From positions 8,189,470-8,253,469 of the forward strand of contig NC_092012.1 of assembly GCF_042242105.1 (NCBI RefSeq): a DNA stretch of 64,000 nucleotides. Direction: 5' to 3'. Below are positions 12,345-40,559 of the stretch, piece after piece. The translations under genes and the position numbers were made by a program. Source of the DNA: Pempheris klunzingeri. Lineage: Eukaryota > Chordata > Actinopteri > Acropomatiformes > Pempheridae. The notes under the pieces were generated by a model. That model was not told the DNA's origin. It searched no databases and saw only the letters and a program-made list of their open reading frames with translations. The first letter of the stretch is position 1, and each line of letters opens with the position of its first letter.

Positions 12345-12771
12345 CAAACACCTAAAGAGAAATTGATCATATTTGCACTTAGAAATGAGGCCAAGTCCAG
12401 TCAGTCAATGTTTAGGATGTGGCCATAAGTGGTTTGTGTGCAGCAGGTCTCACCTGTTGTCGCCGAGAAGTCCTTAGTGTCTCTTAGCGCAGCATCCTGT
12501 GAGGCCAGCTGATGTAGGCTGGATGAGAGGTTGTACGAGGTGAAAGGCACGTAGACAGACACAGCTTCCTGTACTGAAATGCACCAGTAGTTCAACCCAA
12601 CAACAAAATCCACTTTGCTGATGATCAACACATTTTCTGAGTCTGGAGCACCCTCTTGTGGCCACATTTAAAAACTGAAAGTTCAAAGATAGTTTGAAAT
12701 GAAGATCTCAAACGTTAAGAACAAACAAAAAAAAAAATCATACCAGACAGCAAAAGCAAAGTTTCACAAGT
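12345..12771 (-). promoter_or_regulatory. Compact promoter/5' UTR region of nmes1
   Basis: This short spacer lies between the spata5l1 poly(A) signal and the nmes1 start codon. It holds a non-coding exon ending at 12454 (CGACAACAG followed by GTGAGA). The nmes1 promoter must therefore lie within a few hundred bases, overlapping or abutting the end of spata5l1. I did not identify a TATA box or specific factor sites. Confidence 0.45.
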
Positions 12772-12777
12772 TTTATT
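12772..12777 (-). other. Candidate poly(A) signal of afg2b/spata5l1
   Basis: TTTATT on the plus strand reads AATAAA on the minus strand, 64 nt past the stop codon. It is the only canonical signal I see between the stop and the next gene. Confidence 0.6.
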
Positions 12778-12841
12778 TCAAACCAATTTTAGCATAACAA
12801 TGTGATTTCTGGGTGCACAGGATATGGTCATATAAGGTTTG

Positions 12842-16950
<4,109 letters not shown>

Positions 16951-16957
16951 CACCGTC

Positions 16958-16960
16958 CAT
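16958..16960 (-). promoter_or_regulatory. Upstream out-of-frame ATG overlapping afg2b start
   Basis: An ATG in the context CTGCTGATGG lies 10 nt before the chosen afg2b start and opens a different frame that runs to about 16790, overlapping the main CDS. If the transcript starts upstream of it, ribosomes could be diverted, which would lower translation of the main frame. Neither the transcription start nor an effect is shown by sequence alone. Confidence 0.4.
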
Positions 16961-16999
16961 CAGCAGCCACCGGCCCCACTGACAGTAAAACAAACCAGC

Positions 17000-18640
17000 G
17001 GGTAAATTCAGACTTAATAATGCAGAAACACACACACGTGCAGAGAGTGAAGCCAGTACTTTACCTTAAGCTAGGCTACATGCCATTAGCTGCTAGCTAC
17101 AACTTCATTCTTAGCTGCGATACTTTTTTAGAGGAAACACTGACATAGTTACATACCAGAGAAAAGGGAGACGGTGACACTGGTGGATAGAGGCTAAAAT
17201 ACTAATCATTTAAAGAAATACTGATCAGTATTAGCGGCGCTGATTGATCAGGGCGACTACTGTTTACAAAATCCATGTGGCGTGAAAAGGAGGTGGCCAA
17301 CCAAAACGTTTCCCTGTGTGAGAGCCTGGCTTCCGCCTGATGGTGTTATGGATTTAAAAGGGAAGAATGTATTTTTATACTCTATGTATTATAAATATTA
17401 TACATTTTATTATATATTTTTTATTAACACGAAAGACAAAGCCCTTAATGCCATAATTATACTGTTTACATAAGATTTTAGAAAAATCATCTTTTCGTAT
17501 TTTACATAAAGTTTTTTTCTTTGTTTTATTATTTCTTCTTATACGTGCCAGTAAATGACTGATCATAACTGTGGTCTACATGATAATGTGTTTTGTGTTT
17601 ATGTCTATATATTTTTTGGCACTGTTGCCATTTTATACATAAAAATGATAAAACATAAAATAAAATACGTGGTTTTGATATTTTACACACCTATATTTAC
17701 AATTCTAGATGTATTTCATACATATGTAAATAATATTTTAACAACAATAGCGTTTGTAATAAGCGTGATTACGTTTAAACGGATGTGTTTAAGGACGTAT
17801 TTGAGAGATAAGATAAGATATTCCTTTATTAGTCCCACGGGGGGGATTTACACTGTCACAGCAGACACGATGGGATATTTAAAAAAATATGTACAGCTTC
17901 GGTAAAGAAAGTATAAGAAAATAGAAACAATATAGTATACAAGTGGGAGATATTACAAAGTATTGCACATTGTGAAGTGGGGTTAAAGGATGTTATTGTC
18001 AGTTTTAGTGCAGTTTGGTCTCTTCTTGCCCCCAGCAGCCCTCTGCATTTAAGATGGCTCCTGAGCAGGTACAGTCTGCTCTACCCTCTCCTAAAAAGTG
18101 CATTTGAGTGGTCAGTCCAGTCCAGTTTATTGTTTCTATGATCACCTAGGTATTTATAAGGTGTCACCATCTTCACCCTGGATGCTTTGTTAGGGGGTGT
18201 GTGTGCGTCAGAGAGAGTAAGGGAGAGAGAGTAAGGGAATGGTAATAATAGTAATAGTCATGTTTGTTTAAAAAGAAGAACATGTTATTCTTCTCTCTGT
18301 GGCTCTGGCGTCTCCATGTGTGCACACATGAAAGTGCAGTAAAAGAAATCCCCTAAATATGCCTGTGTGCTCCTTTATCATACTTCATGTTGGACAGCTT
18401 GACATCAATCAAGTGGAACTATCGCGAGATTGTCCGTATTTCTTGTTTTTTTTCCTTTATTTTTTTTATTTTTACAAAATTAGTCGTGACAATTTCTGAT
18501 AAACACGTTAATCCAGCCTTTAATCCTTAATTTGCAGGTAGTCTGGCGGAGTTTTAAGCAGCGGCTGCTTGTCTGCTTCAGTGGTGGTCATGAGTGAAGT
18601 CACATGGTTTGCTATTTATACATAAATAGTGCGGCAGTGA
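17000..18640. other. Intergenic region between divergent afg2b and nnt
   Basis: It holds the afg2b 5' UTR and promoter near 16980-17170, AT-rich DNA, a LINE 3' end (17808-18200) and then the nnt promoter region. Open frames such as 17555-17905 (+) are low-complexity AT-rich and run into the LINE. No gene is recognised. Confidence 0.55.
17808..18200 (-). mobile_element. 5'-truncated non-LTR retrotransposon (LINE) 3' end
   Basis: Read on the minus strand, 18180-18010 encodes a decayed reverse-transcriptase C-terminal segment: VVTPYKYLG-like (here VKMVTPYKYLG), then NNKLDWTDHSNALFRRG, then SRLYLLR. This is the block common to an abundant teleost LINE. The element ends at 17808-17850 with ggactaataaaggaatatct followed by tatcttatctt repeats, a known 3' tail in fish. 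It is 5'-truncated and partly deleted. The clade was not assigned. Confidence 0.75.
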
Positions 18641-19471
18641 TATCGAAACTGCGGAAGGTCGTTTGTGTGTTCCTGCGAGCGGACCGGGGGTAATTTAGGG
18701 TGGGTAGGACGTCTCACAGGTGACCCTGCCGCGGAGGGAAAGTAGATCCACCAACCTGCTCTGTTTGGACACTCAGAAAGGCAAGTCTGCGAATAATCAC
18801 CAAATCCTACAGTTTATGAATGAGTTAGTCAAAGGTGGAAGTTGAAGGACACTGATCGACTGTGTGATTCAGTAAATTAATGAATGGACAAAAGTGCATT
18901 ATCAGAAACACTCTAACTCAAAACGCCTGGCAGAGTAGCTCACTGCACATTTCCACACACTTGTTTGCTTTTTGGTAATGAAAGTGTGTGCTTTCTATTT
19001 GCAAACACCACTTTTTTTTTTTTAGTCTACTTGTGTTAGTGTGTCTGACTCCTGAGCTGCACCCTCCAGCCCCACAACATTTTCTCTGAATGCTGATTTC
19101 TCTGCACACTTCTCTCTGCTCCTGCTCACAACAACCAGGCCACACTTGGCACAGTTTCTCTCCCCTGTGCCGTCATAATTCCAGAGTGTGTAATCAACCC
19201 AGTGCCCTGTGTAAGTGTGTGTGTGTGTGTGTGTGTGTCCTGTCCTGTCCTGCAGAGCTGAAATGTCACACTGCTGTCTGTAGGCCTCTCTGCACAGACA
19301 ACCTGAGTGTGTGACTGAGGGGATCCGGACCTACTTGTTTGGAGGAGGGGGGTTATAATGTGCTTTATTTGACAGCAGATGCAGAAGTAGTGATAATTTA
19401 CCACCTCCCTCTGCTTGTCTGCGTTCATATTCAAGGGCCAGAGGGAGTCTCCAGGCGAACGCTCAGTGACC
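18640..19471 (+). promoter_or_regulatory. nnt promoter region and non-coding 5' exon(s)
   Basis: A locally GC-richer stretch near 18650-18790 (gcgagcggaccggggg, ccctgccgcggaggg) lies about 0.7 kb upstream of the nnt start codon, after an AT-rich spacer. It ends in AGAAAG followed by GCAAGT, which would make a GC-AG donor for a non-coding first exon. Possible acceptors precede the ATG near 19435 or 19452. A GT microsatellite lies between. All of this is inference from base composition and splice-like motifs. Confidence 0.4.
19215..19238. repeat. (GT)n microsatellite
   Basis: Twelve GT units, followed by tcctg repeats at 19238-19252. Confidence 0.9.
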
Positions 19472-31494
<12,023 letters not shown>

Positions 31495-31717
31495 TGAACC
31501 TCTCATTAGCTTACCATCATGGACATTAGCTATCAAGTACACAAGCAGGTTGACAGATATTTCCAGCATCGGCTTTCAGCATATATTTATATATCTGGAC
31601 AGCAGATTTATTGGGAATGCAGCAATTATGATTCTATTATAAAATGTGCCCATGATTAAATTTTTTCTTTGAAAATAAGGGACGTGAATAATTTAAGCAA
31701 ATGTGTATGGATTTGTA

Positions 31718-31723
31718 AATAAA
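31718..31723 (+). other. Candidate nnt poly(A) signal
   Basis: AATAAA 224 nt after the nnt stop codon, followed by a T-rich stretch. Confidence 0.6.
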
Positions 31724-31724
31724 A

Positions 31725-32227
31725 AAATTTAAACTTATCTGGTCTATTTTTTTTTTTCTATTCTATTTTCTTAAGATTTAAATAGGCAGACTATACTGAC
31801 ATGTGGAAAAATCAATTACAAAATGCTCTAAAAGATGATCTCAAGATCACTCCAAAATCAAAAATGTCAAACATGCTTTTCTGTTTAAAAAAGAATGGTC
31901 TAATCTTAAAATTCCCTTATTGTTTTTTCACTTTGCAGATTTGGTTGAATATTTAGTCTGCTACCATCTCCTTTGTTGCTACTATAGGATTTTGATTTCA
32001 GTTGTATTTGTTATATTTCCTCATACATCAATCACACCTCATTCATGTTAAGCAACTGTAAACCCTTTTGTTTTATTGCATACTCTTATACAAATTAGAT
32101 GCCACGGTATCCCTTACAAAATAAAATATCACTCAGCCATAAAATAAAACATTTTAGGGGCTCATGTATATTCACACCTCAGCTACAGTTCTAAACAGTC
32201 TCTTGTAGCTGATGTCAGTTTTTCCTC
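31725..32227. other. Tail-to-tail spacer between nnt and dtwd1
   Basis: About 500 bases of AT-rich DNA hold the 3' ends of both convergent genes. A minus-strand AATAAA (plus-strand TTTATT) at 32072-32077 could end dtwd1. No other feature is seen. Confidence 0.6.
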
Positions 32228-34315
32228 TCAGCATTTTCCAGCAGAAGTCTTTGCTTTGTTGACAACTGAGTGCAGGTAGGAGTAGAAGAAGAGAAGGTTG
32301 TCATATTCTCCGTTGTACTCTTGAGCAAGGCAATGCTCGTGGAAGTCCTTGAGGAAATAATAAATGGCCTCAATAGTAGCGAGGTAGGTGTCTGGTTTGC
32401 CCTTCTGATGGCGCCAGAAACATGTTTTCCTCATCTTCAGCTCTACCTTGAGCAAATCTGGAGGGGAACACATGTCAGTCAGTGAGTGAGATCATGTTAA
32501 TCAGCACTGAGGGGTACATGTGCCCCTAATAATCACCAGCAGTCAGAGCTCTTTGAAGAACGGCACAAATGCAATCTTTCATGATTACCTTGCAGTCTCT
32601 CATCTGTGCTGATCTTGTTGGTCTGATTCCATGTGCTGTCAATGAAGACCACCCTCTGTAGGGGACACGCCCTTGACTCTGAGCCCTTTGCTTTCTCTGG
32701 GGTCCCTGACTCCGGGTTCCCAGCAGTGTGTGTGGCACCTTGAACCTCCTCACTTTTCAGCCTCTTTATGCAAGGTTCGTCAAAGGGGTAATGTGACCCG
32801 CTGTCAGTCCTGTCGTGCAAATGCTGCATCATGTCTTGAACAGAGACAGCCCCTGGACCAGGGAACACCAACACCACCTGGAGAGAGCAGAGAGACATCC
32901 CAGAGTCAAACACCATCATACAAACCTACACTACAAACACTAATAATAATGTGTAATGCTGTTTCTACAATATGACGATTTATTTATATGGATAAATGTA
33001 GGAAGCAGAGACAGAGGAATATAGTTTGACAGGCGCAGTTGAGTGAAATAGATGAGAAAAAAATCAAAGTTTGAAAAAGTCACATCTAATTAACTTGTGA
33101 CTAGTGCACTGAGGCTATTGCAATGTTAAGTTAAGCCAAATTACAGTAGCTGATCATGCCTAATGTAACAAGTGCTATGAAATTTGAATTTGTCAAGCAA
33201 AGAATATCAACATGCAACCACTGTGGATCAAAAAATGTATTATACTACAACAAATACAGGATACACAAAACGAGCACTTACTTCAATAGTAACAATAGTT
33301 CAGTGGATTCACTGGAACAGTATCAAAACGTCAAATAAATAGATATTAAGATAATGAAGAGCACTGGAGCTGAAACAATTGGTCTCCCTCTTGAATCACA
33401 CTTATATTTTTCAAACAACAAATACCAAATATTCCCAGCTTAAGCTTCTTAATTTTTTGCTGGTCTTTGTATTATGTAATATCTTTGGGTTTTCGACAGT
33501 TGGGCGGACAAAACAAAACATGTGAATGTGTTGCCTTGGGCTTTAGAGCAATGTGAGTTAGCTAGTTACTGCCTCTTTCTATTCAACAGACCAAAAAATT
33601 AACTTAGAAAACAATGGGCAGATTAATTGGTAAGGAAAAAGAGAGCACAAAGAGTACAGCTCACATAGTACAATAAGAGTTAAACTCCATTCACTCGTGA
33701 TGAAAAAGAAACTAACCATGTCCTCGTCAAAGTTGGGTATGCAGGGGTAAGTGTATATGGTGACTTCACTGGGTGCGAGGATCTTGGCATGGATTGCAGT
33801 GCTCTTGCCATCTGTCTCATTGGGATGCTTGATGATGTCTATCTTCACAGGAAGCTGAGCACAACATACAATGCGTAGAGTCAGGTCAGAGGAAGACAGG
33901 TACATTTCAACTGCACCATGTGCAAAATTTCATAGATATCACATAAAAGAATGACTTAATATTTTCCACCACATTAGGATAATAATTACAGCAGCAACTC
34001 CATAGCTGAAGGCCTCTCTTAAAAGAACAATCAAGTGAGTCCTAACCTCTTACTGACCTTGATTAGGGGGATTTCTTGCTGGGTGACACCCACTAATGAG
34101 CAGCATGTGTAGCAGAAGAACATCCTTGATCCTCCACATTTAGAGCATTTCAACCTGCCCTTCTGCTGTGCTTTCTCCAGCACTGCATGTGATGCCAATT
34201 TTAGGTCTTGGAGAGGCTGCTTGGCAAGCTCATGGGTGTCTGATGAATCACTAGAGACTGTTGTTTTGTCACGGCAACTAGAATAGAGACTCTGGTCTTG
34301 GTCCAGGCGGCTCAT
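32228..34315 (-). CDS. dtwd1: tRNA-uridine aminocarboxypropyltransferase 1 (DTWD1), 304 aa
   Basis: DTW-domain enzyme that uses S-adenosylmethionine to add the 3-amino-3-carboxypropyl group to uridine (acp3U20) in tRNA D-loops. Four coding exons: 34058-34315, 33717-33854, 32589-32877, 32228-32457. Phases close to 305 codons, giving 304 aa, the same as I recall for human DTWD1. Features in order: N-terminal linker; a CSKCGG...CYTC zinc-type CxxC pair (about residues 58-76); [43 protein letters not shown]; the signature [10 protein letters not shown] with D-x-T-W at about 212-215; and [13 protein letters not shown] with TIEAIYYFL near the C-terminus. The region between FPGPG and DSTW is low-conservation, as in human. 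Transcription is convergent with nnt. A non-coding 5' exon is likely at about 35747-35820 (donor CACACAG/GTAATAC). Confidence 0.97.
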
Positions 34316-35746
34316 GCTTGCTCTTCAAATGCTGACAGATCAGGGCTGGAGTATGTCAGTATGTATTGCTGAACAACAATAACAAAACAAATGAAGCAAA
34401 TATTAGCAGACAGAAATCATCCACCATTTTCATAACCTTAGAAGTAAGGCGTGCAATAATGTGGAAAAGCCATTAAACAAGCTAGAGGTTGTTATTAAAC
34501 AGGGCATGTAGGATTCATTTGGCAAGTTGAAAGATATTGGGTATATCAATATAACATTAATATTGTGGTGATTTTAGGTGCTGTAATACTGTGCTATATG
34601 TCGAATGCTGTATTTTCCTGCTGTCAAAGATGAATAGCAGTTAAGTATAAAATCTAAAATATCTATCTATCACAAGCTTTCTGTTAGGATACCTTAACTC
34701 TGAAATGAGCTGCCTGATAAACTCATGAGCTCATAAATCAATATCTTCTTTTAATACCCACTTAAACAAAAGAGGCTGTCTAGTAATTTCATTTAAAGTG
34801 GCTAACATATGTGCATGTCTGTACGTATGTATCATTTTTCTTTTGTACATGTTTTTAGGTACAGCTGCTGTTTTGATCAATACTTGTAATCATATAATTT
34901 TTCATTATCGTGATTGTCACTTGATCTTTATTTTTTACTATTTACTTGCAGTTTCATGTTTGCTTGGTATAACTTCATTACGATTAGTGTTACTATCATT
35001 ATTAGAAGTAGTGGTAGTATTAGTAATAGTATTTAATGCCATACAATTTCCTGACCTTGTTTAACTGTTCATCAGAGAGAAATGATCAATAATGTTCTCT
35101 GCTTGTACCCACAATAATTAACACGTGGTATGACACCAGCCATTTTTAATTTAAATATAAAACATCAACATTGATACTCAAAATATCCTGACCACTTAAA
35201 AAAGGGAATAACTTTCAAGAAGGAGAGACCTGTTGCACTAAGGCATTAGCACATTAGCTACAAGACTTTTGCCATTTGACAAAGTCAGTAGAAAGACTAT
35301 TGCTCTCTGACATGGAGAGCATTAGCTAATGCTAACGCACCTGAGTGAGAAAGCAAGTGAACAAATGGAAATGGGGCTAAACACAAGTAACAAGCTACAC
35401 ACGACCATGGATGTATCAGCATCATGGTGTTCAAGAGCACAATAAGCAGCCAGCATTGTATCTTTATGCATCTCTTCCCCTTAAGTCTCTTCAGGTACGT
35501 AAACTGTGATGGTAGACTATAAACAGTCCATACGCAACAGCATATACACTGTGTCTAACGTTAGCTAATTCAGTTAACATTACCTGGTCCGTGCTAGTGA
35601 AGCTAGCTAAACAACCGTAGCTTCGGCTGCTAGCACACACAAATAGCTAATAGAGCAAAGACTAACAACAAGCAGCCGCTGGGGTAAATCAGTTGAGTTG
35701 CAAGCCAGACGTTTGTATGTTAATCGCGGCGAAAACGTGGTATTAC

Positions 35747-35940
35747 CTGTGTGTATTTAGATGATGTACAGCGGCGTGAACTTTCTTCTTCTACACCGGA
35801 AATACTGCACAGTGCGAAGGAAACAGCACATTCGCCAGTTGCCCGTTGCTAGCATGGATGATAGTTGCTAGGCACCGGTTCCGACAGTGTGCTGTAGGGT
35901 AGCCACCTTAGCAACCGATGGAGGACGGTACAAGCAAAAG
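35747..35940. promoter_or_regulatory. dtwd1 promoter, possibly bidirectional
   Basis: On the minus strand, a non-coding exon appears to end at 35747 with CACACAG followed by GTAATAC, giving dtwd1 a first exon and start in this interval. On the plus strand an ATG at 35918-35920 with seven following codons ends in CAAAAG followed by GTACAA, a possible first coding exon of a divergent gene. In human, FAM227B is, as I recall, head-to-head with DTWD1. I could not confirm further fam227b exons, so bidirectionality is a hypothesis. Confidence 0.35.
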
Positions 35941-36164
35941 GTACAAACACTAGAAAGCTGCTCTTATTTTAATGTACAAAAAACGCTAATCATTTGTTAC
36001 TGTTAATGCAAACTCTTAAGAACGGCGCGGTTAGTGGTAGCGTTTAAATTGGCTTTTTGTAACCATCCGGGAACTTTTTACTCATTAATGATGGTACCGT
36101 TAAGGAGCTTGTTTGCTAAGTTCACGTTACTTTCATGAAAATGTTCAGCAAACAACCAGAGTTA

Positions 36165-36690
36165 GTGTTCCGTGCAGTGCTGGTAGAGGTATTCACATGC
36201 TTGACTTGAGGAAAAGTGCTAATACCACAATGAGAAAATACTCCACTACAAGTAAAAGTCCTGAATTCAAAAGCTTACAAAGTTAAAGTGTGAAAAAGTG
36301 CTGCAAAATGCACTGAAAGTATCAGAGTTAAAACACTCATAGTGCAATAACATTAAAATGCTCCTTGTCAGTGTTTGGGGATTAGTATTAGTGCTGCAGC
36401 AATGTGCATGTTGCATTTTACTGCTGTGGATGTTTAAGGTTGTGTTGATTTTAACTATATATTATATACAGTATATACTAATGCATCATATCCTATAAGA
36501 TCATAACACACTATATTTCCTGCGTTTGTAATTTGTAAATTAGCTAAAGCCGTCAAACCAACATAATTAGTGGAGTTAAAAGAATAACATTTCCCTCTGA
36601 GATGTAGTGGAGTAGAATTATAAACTGGCATGAAATGGAAATACTCAAGTAAAGTAATGCGCCTCAAATTTCTTCTTAAGTTCAGTATTT
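36165..36690 (+). mobile_element. Non-autonomous DNA transposon (MITE-like), near full length
   Basis: Starts cagtgctggtagaggtattc and runs through aataccacaatgagaaaata, ctccactacaagtaaaagtc, gcatcatatcctataagatc, ttccctctgagatgtagtgg and tggaaatactcaagtaaagt, ending near aagttcagtatttaaa. This is the order of a roughly 500-bp element that is extremely common in percomorph fish (consensus start CAGTGGTGGAA). The 3' terminal inverted repeat is eroded. Family name not assigned. Confidence 0.8.
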
Positions 36691-39054
36691 AAAAAAAAAA
36701 AAAAAAAAAGTAGGGTTACGGTTCTGATTGTGTGTTTCATTATTAACACAGTTTGACAAATATTCTCATTTCATTAACATTAGCTTTTATTTATTTATTC
36801 AGAATAATGAGACACTCAGGTTTGGTCATATCAAAATAAAAATGTTGAAAAAAGTGAATAAATCAAGAGTAAATGCGCTTTGTCCTGTGATGTATGTTAA
36901 TTACAACTAGTTATAAAGAAATATTTTACTCAGCTTAAACATTTTTGAGGATTTCTGTGTCAACACAATATAAAATTCTTGAAACTTCTAATTTTTATGG
37001 ACTATCTGAAGAGCTCTAGACTTTTTCCATTTTTGCTGCCCTTTCAGTATTTCCATTTTGTTTAAAAACCCACCACTTTCCCCATAGAAAATACTGTCAA
37101 CAATTGATAATATAATTTAATCTATGGTTTTTGATGAATAACAGTGCATAAAAGATTCCTTAACCATGTCACATTCTACGTCTGAGCTACAACTGACTCC
37201 CTGGGTATCCCAGTCCTTTTGGCCCACAATTTTAGTGTATGTACATTACATGTGTATGTACAGCTGTCCAATTGATGAGTTGCACAATATCAAGAAGTGA
37301 TATTATTCTGTAATGTCAATTTGTTAAATTTTGTGTTTGCAGTTATTATCCACTAATATCATTGCAGATGCCTACATAATGTTTAGTTTTCACGTGTTTG
37401 ATGTGGTGTACTTTTTGTAGTCTAATTATGTTCTGTTTGCACAATTCTGAATTTATGTTTTCCTGGAACCAGACCTCTGAATTTTTGTCCACACCTCTTT
37501 TTTTTTCATCTGTTGACACAACATTGAAGTCAGATAAAATAATAATACAGTGGAACTTTTATGATTTATTTTCACTCCACTATAGTGAGAGCTTCTGGGA
37601 TTCTCTGCAGCCTGTCTTTATGATCTAAGAAGATGGTGCCCATTAGAAAAAATCAAGTTGAACAGAAGATATTTCCACATTATTGCTGATCAAAACCTGA
37701 AAGATTAGATCAGGGAAAATAGTCTAAAATGTTTATATGTATTTGTTAAGCCAGATGTGTTTGGTGTGATGCAAAACAGATTGTTTTATGTCAGATTTCA
37801 AACATGTCTGAGCTGTCACCCTTTTTATGAAACAGACAACCGCATGTAGACTTGCATGGCAAACAGATGTGTATCGAATGAGACCTTCCTGTGTCTGAGA
37901 TATCAGATTCCAAGCAATCGGAAATTTGCCAGTTGTGTACTCTGTGCCAGCCTCTTTTGAGAATCATGACAGTGAAATATGGTTTATAAATATTCATCAA
38001 ATTAATTACACCAGTCATGCCATCGGTGCGTGCCATCCATGCACAAAGTGTTGCTCAAGATAGGAGCCTGTCTTTGTGTCTTCTTTGTATGGGGTCATGC
38101 TGGAAGACACCATCTGGTGGTTCTTCACAGATTCAACATGACTTCCTTATAATGTTTTCCATTGTCTTTTGGTCTTTGGCATTGAATTGTCACATAGCTA
38201 GACACAACAATATCATGGTTGAGATCCAGCTGTGGTTAGATTGACTGCTCTTAACATGTCTTATCGTTAGATTTCAATCATGTTCCCTCATTTTCTGTTC
38301 AGTGTAACACAGAGGAATGAAAAAAAACAAACTGTCTGACCACATTCAGGAATGTCTGTTTTACTGTTAACAGCAGTCCAGATAAGATTCAGAGAAAACC
38401 GTTAGCGACACGTTGTTTTCTTCTGTATTCTATGTTGTTGTCAGTTCGACAAATGAAAATATTAAATCAAATATTTGAACTATGGTCCTTCAGGTGATTC
38501 CAGGCTGCTTGGTCTAAGCAGCCAACATTACATTTTACTGAGCATTCTCTGAATCAGAAGAGCAACTGGATGATAGCTTCAACAGATACATTGTGAACCC
38601 TGCGATCTGCTGTATCTCAGGTAACCACACACTGACGATACATACCTGCAATGCATCTCAGACTGACAGACTTTCCATATTTGATGTAGTGTGAGTTTTT
38701 TAACAGTTGCACTGTGAGCTTTGCAGGTATGAAGCATGAGCTCTTTTCCTGGCAGCACAGGAACCTAAGCTGGCTCACTACAGCAGCTGGAGATGAATAT
38801 GAGGAAGACCGCTCATGGTGAGAGATGCACTTAAAGTTTGTTTTTGCACTTGTCCCTGTTCCCACTTGCGCATGCATGTGTTCTTCATGTTTGCATATAT
38901 GTCAAAATAACCTCCTAAAACCCAGAGTGATTTTTTTTCTTGGAGGTATATTAAGCATGCATAATATATTTGTAAAACTGAACATCCAGTGTGCCTAGAA
39001 AATGTTTACATCATGAATGATACAGTGGCAATAGAGCCTTATTTTTTTATTTAA

Positions 39055-39400
39055 ACATTTAGAGGAATAGTCCACCCAAATCACAAAAAAACATTTCTCA
39101 ATTTTCTCTAGTGGTATCCAGCCATGGAAATAGTTTTGGTTTTATTTGCAAAGGTTTTGACATTTCACCCTTTTATAAACAAAATTTTCTTTGTGTTGAT
39201 CAAAACACTGAAAAATTACTTTTGAAAAACTCAATACCAGCATGTCTGTCCAACAACAATGTCCCTGTTCCTCTGGATAATCCACAGATCCGGCTGTCAG
39301 TAGTTTTCATTGAGACTAGTGGGGCTACATTGGGACGTCAGAATGTAGTTGCAGTCCAGCAACCATAATGTATGAGTGGGGTTTAAAAATTGTTGTGTCA
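39055..39400. mobile_element. Diverged teleost interspersed repeat
   Basis: Begins agaggaatagtccacccaaa followed by tcacaaaaaaacatttctca and agtggtatccagccatggaa, and ends with ttgagactagtggggctaca, cgtcagaatgtagttgcagt. This is the order of a common fish repeat whose consensus starts with a TAGT(T/C)CGACCCAAA-like phrase. The copy is decayed. Confidence 0.5.
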
Positions 39401-39739
39401 ACCATCAACCATCAATGTTAACAATTGCCAGCATACCTCTTTTAATAAAAAAGTTGGTGGGATTTCAAGTTTGCAAAACAAGCACTATATTTGCAAGAAA
39501 TAATGCGTACTCTCAGACCCCCTGAAGTAACCACTGAACATTATACACTTGGTTTATTCTCAGCATCAGAAAGATAGAGGAAGCATCTGTTATACAGTCG
39601 TCAATATACCGTGTTTGTTAGACAATTAAACAACCTAAATGGCCGACATTATTCACAAAAAGTAATGTTGATACAATGTGTGAAATATAACAAATATCAG
39701 CATTTGCCAGCATTTACAACTGAACATGAATGTAAATGT

Positions 39740-39870
39740 GTGAAACAAAGCCGTCTGAAGCACTGAATCACTATAAAGCAATTGCCTTGAAAATGGTTCA
39801 TTGTTTTGAAGCACATGGTGCAGTCAAACTGGCAACATCTGCTGGTGAAGAGATATTGCATTTCTATGAA
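39740..39870. mobile_element. hAT/MITE-like repeat remnant
   Basis: The block gaagcactgaatcactataa, ttgaaaatggttcattgttt, gaagcacatggtgcagtcaa and acatctgctggtgaag follows the pattern of a common fish repeat with the GAAGCA...CTTCGAA theme and a (G/C)CATCTGCTGGTG 3' part. Assignment is tentative. Confidence 0.4.
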
Positions 39871-40559
39871 TGGCTTAAAGCTGAGATTGTGCTAACAGAG
39901 TTTAAAATAGTGTGTTTAAATGCTGTAGCAGAATGAGAATCACATCCAATATTACAAACCTGTCGGATGATCATGTGATTTTTGGCGTCGTGAAGAGAGC
40001 CATTAAAGTTGCCTCCATATTTCTCCTTTGAAAGGTTGATGATGTGTCAAGAAGTGTGCCTCGAACGCAACATCTCTAACTCTAATGCACACAGCCTGTC
40101 CTGCCATTTTCTTACTGGAACAAATACGCTTAATGTTCCCTCGAAAGGCTCATAAAAATGGAGGACTGATTTACATCCAGACTTGTGTTTCCCAAGTGTA
40201 AAGACGTGACTCATGCTGTGGACCTTTTTTGATTTCAAAGATGTGACCCTTAAGATTATGTTACACCTGCTAAACTCACTGAAAGTAATGCAACACTTCA
40301 AGACTCGTATGACATTGACAGTTTCAAAGACAAAGTTATTGTCAAAAAAAAAACCCTGCAATCCAATAGAAACATTAACGGATTAGGCAAATATGAGCGC
40401 GGTTCAGTGGCTTTTAAATCAAAAAACAATTTATGGGGAATTTCAATACTAAACACATTTTTTTTTTTACTTCTTAAATTATGTTTCTGTCAGGCTCCTC
40501 CCAGCAGAATAACTGTGATGGGGGAGTGAGGACTTCTCCTCTTTCTTAAGCTAAATACA

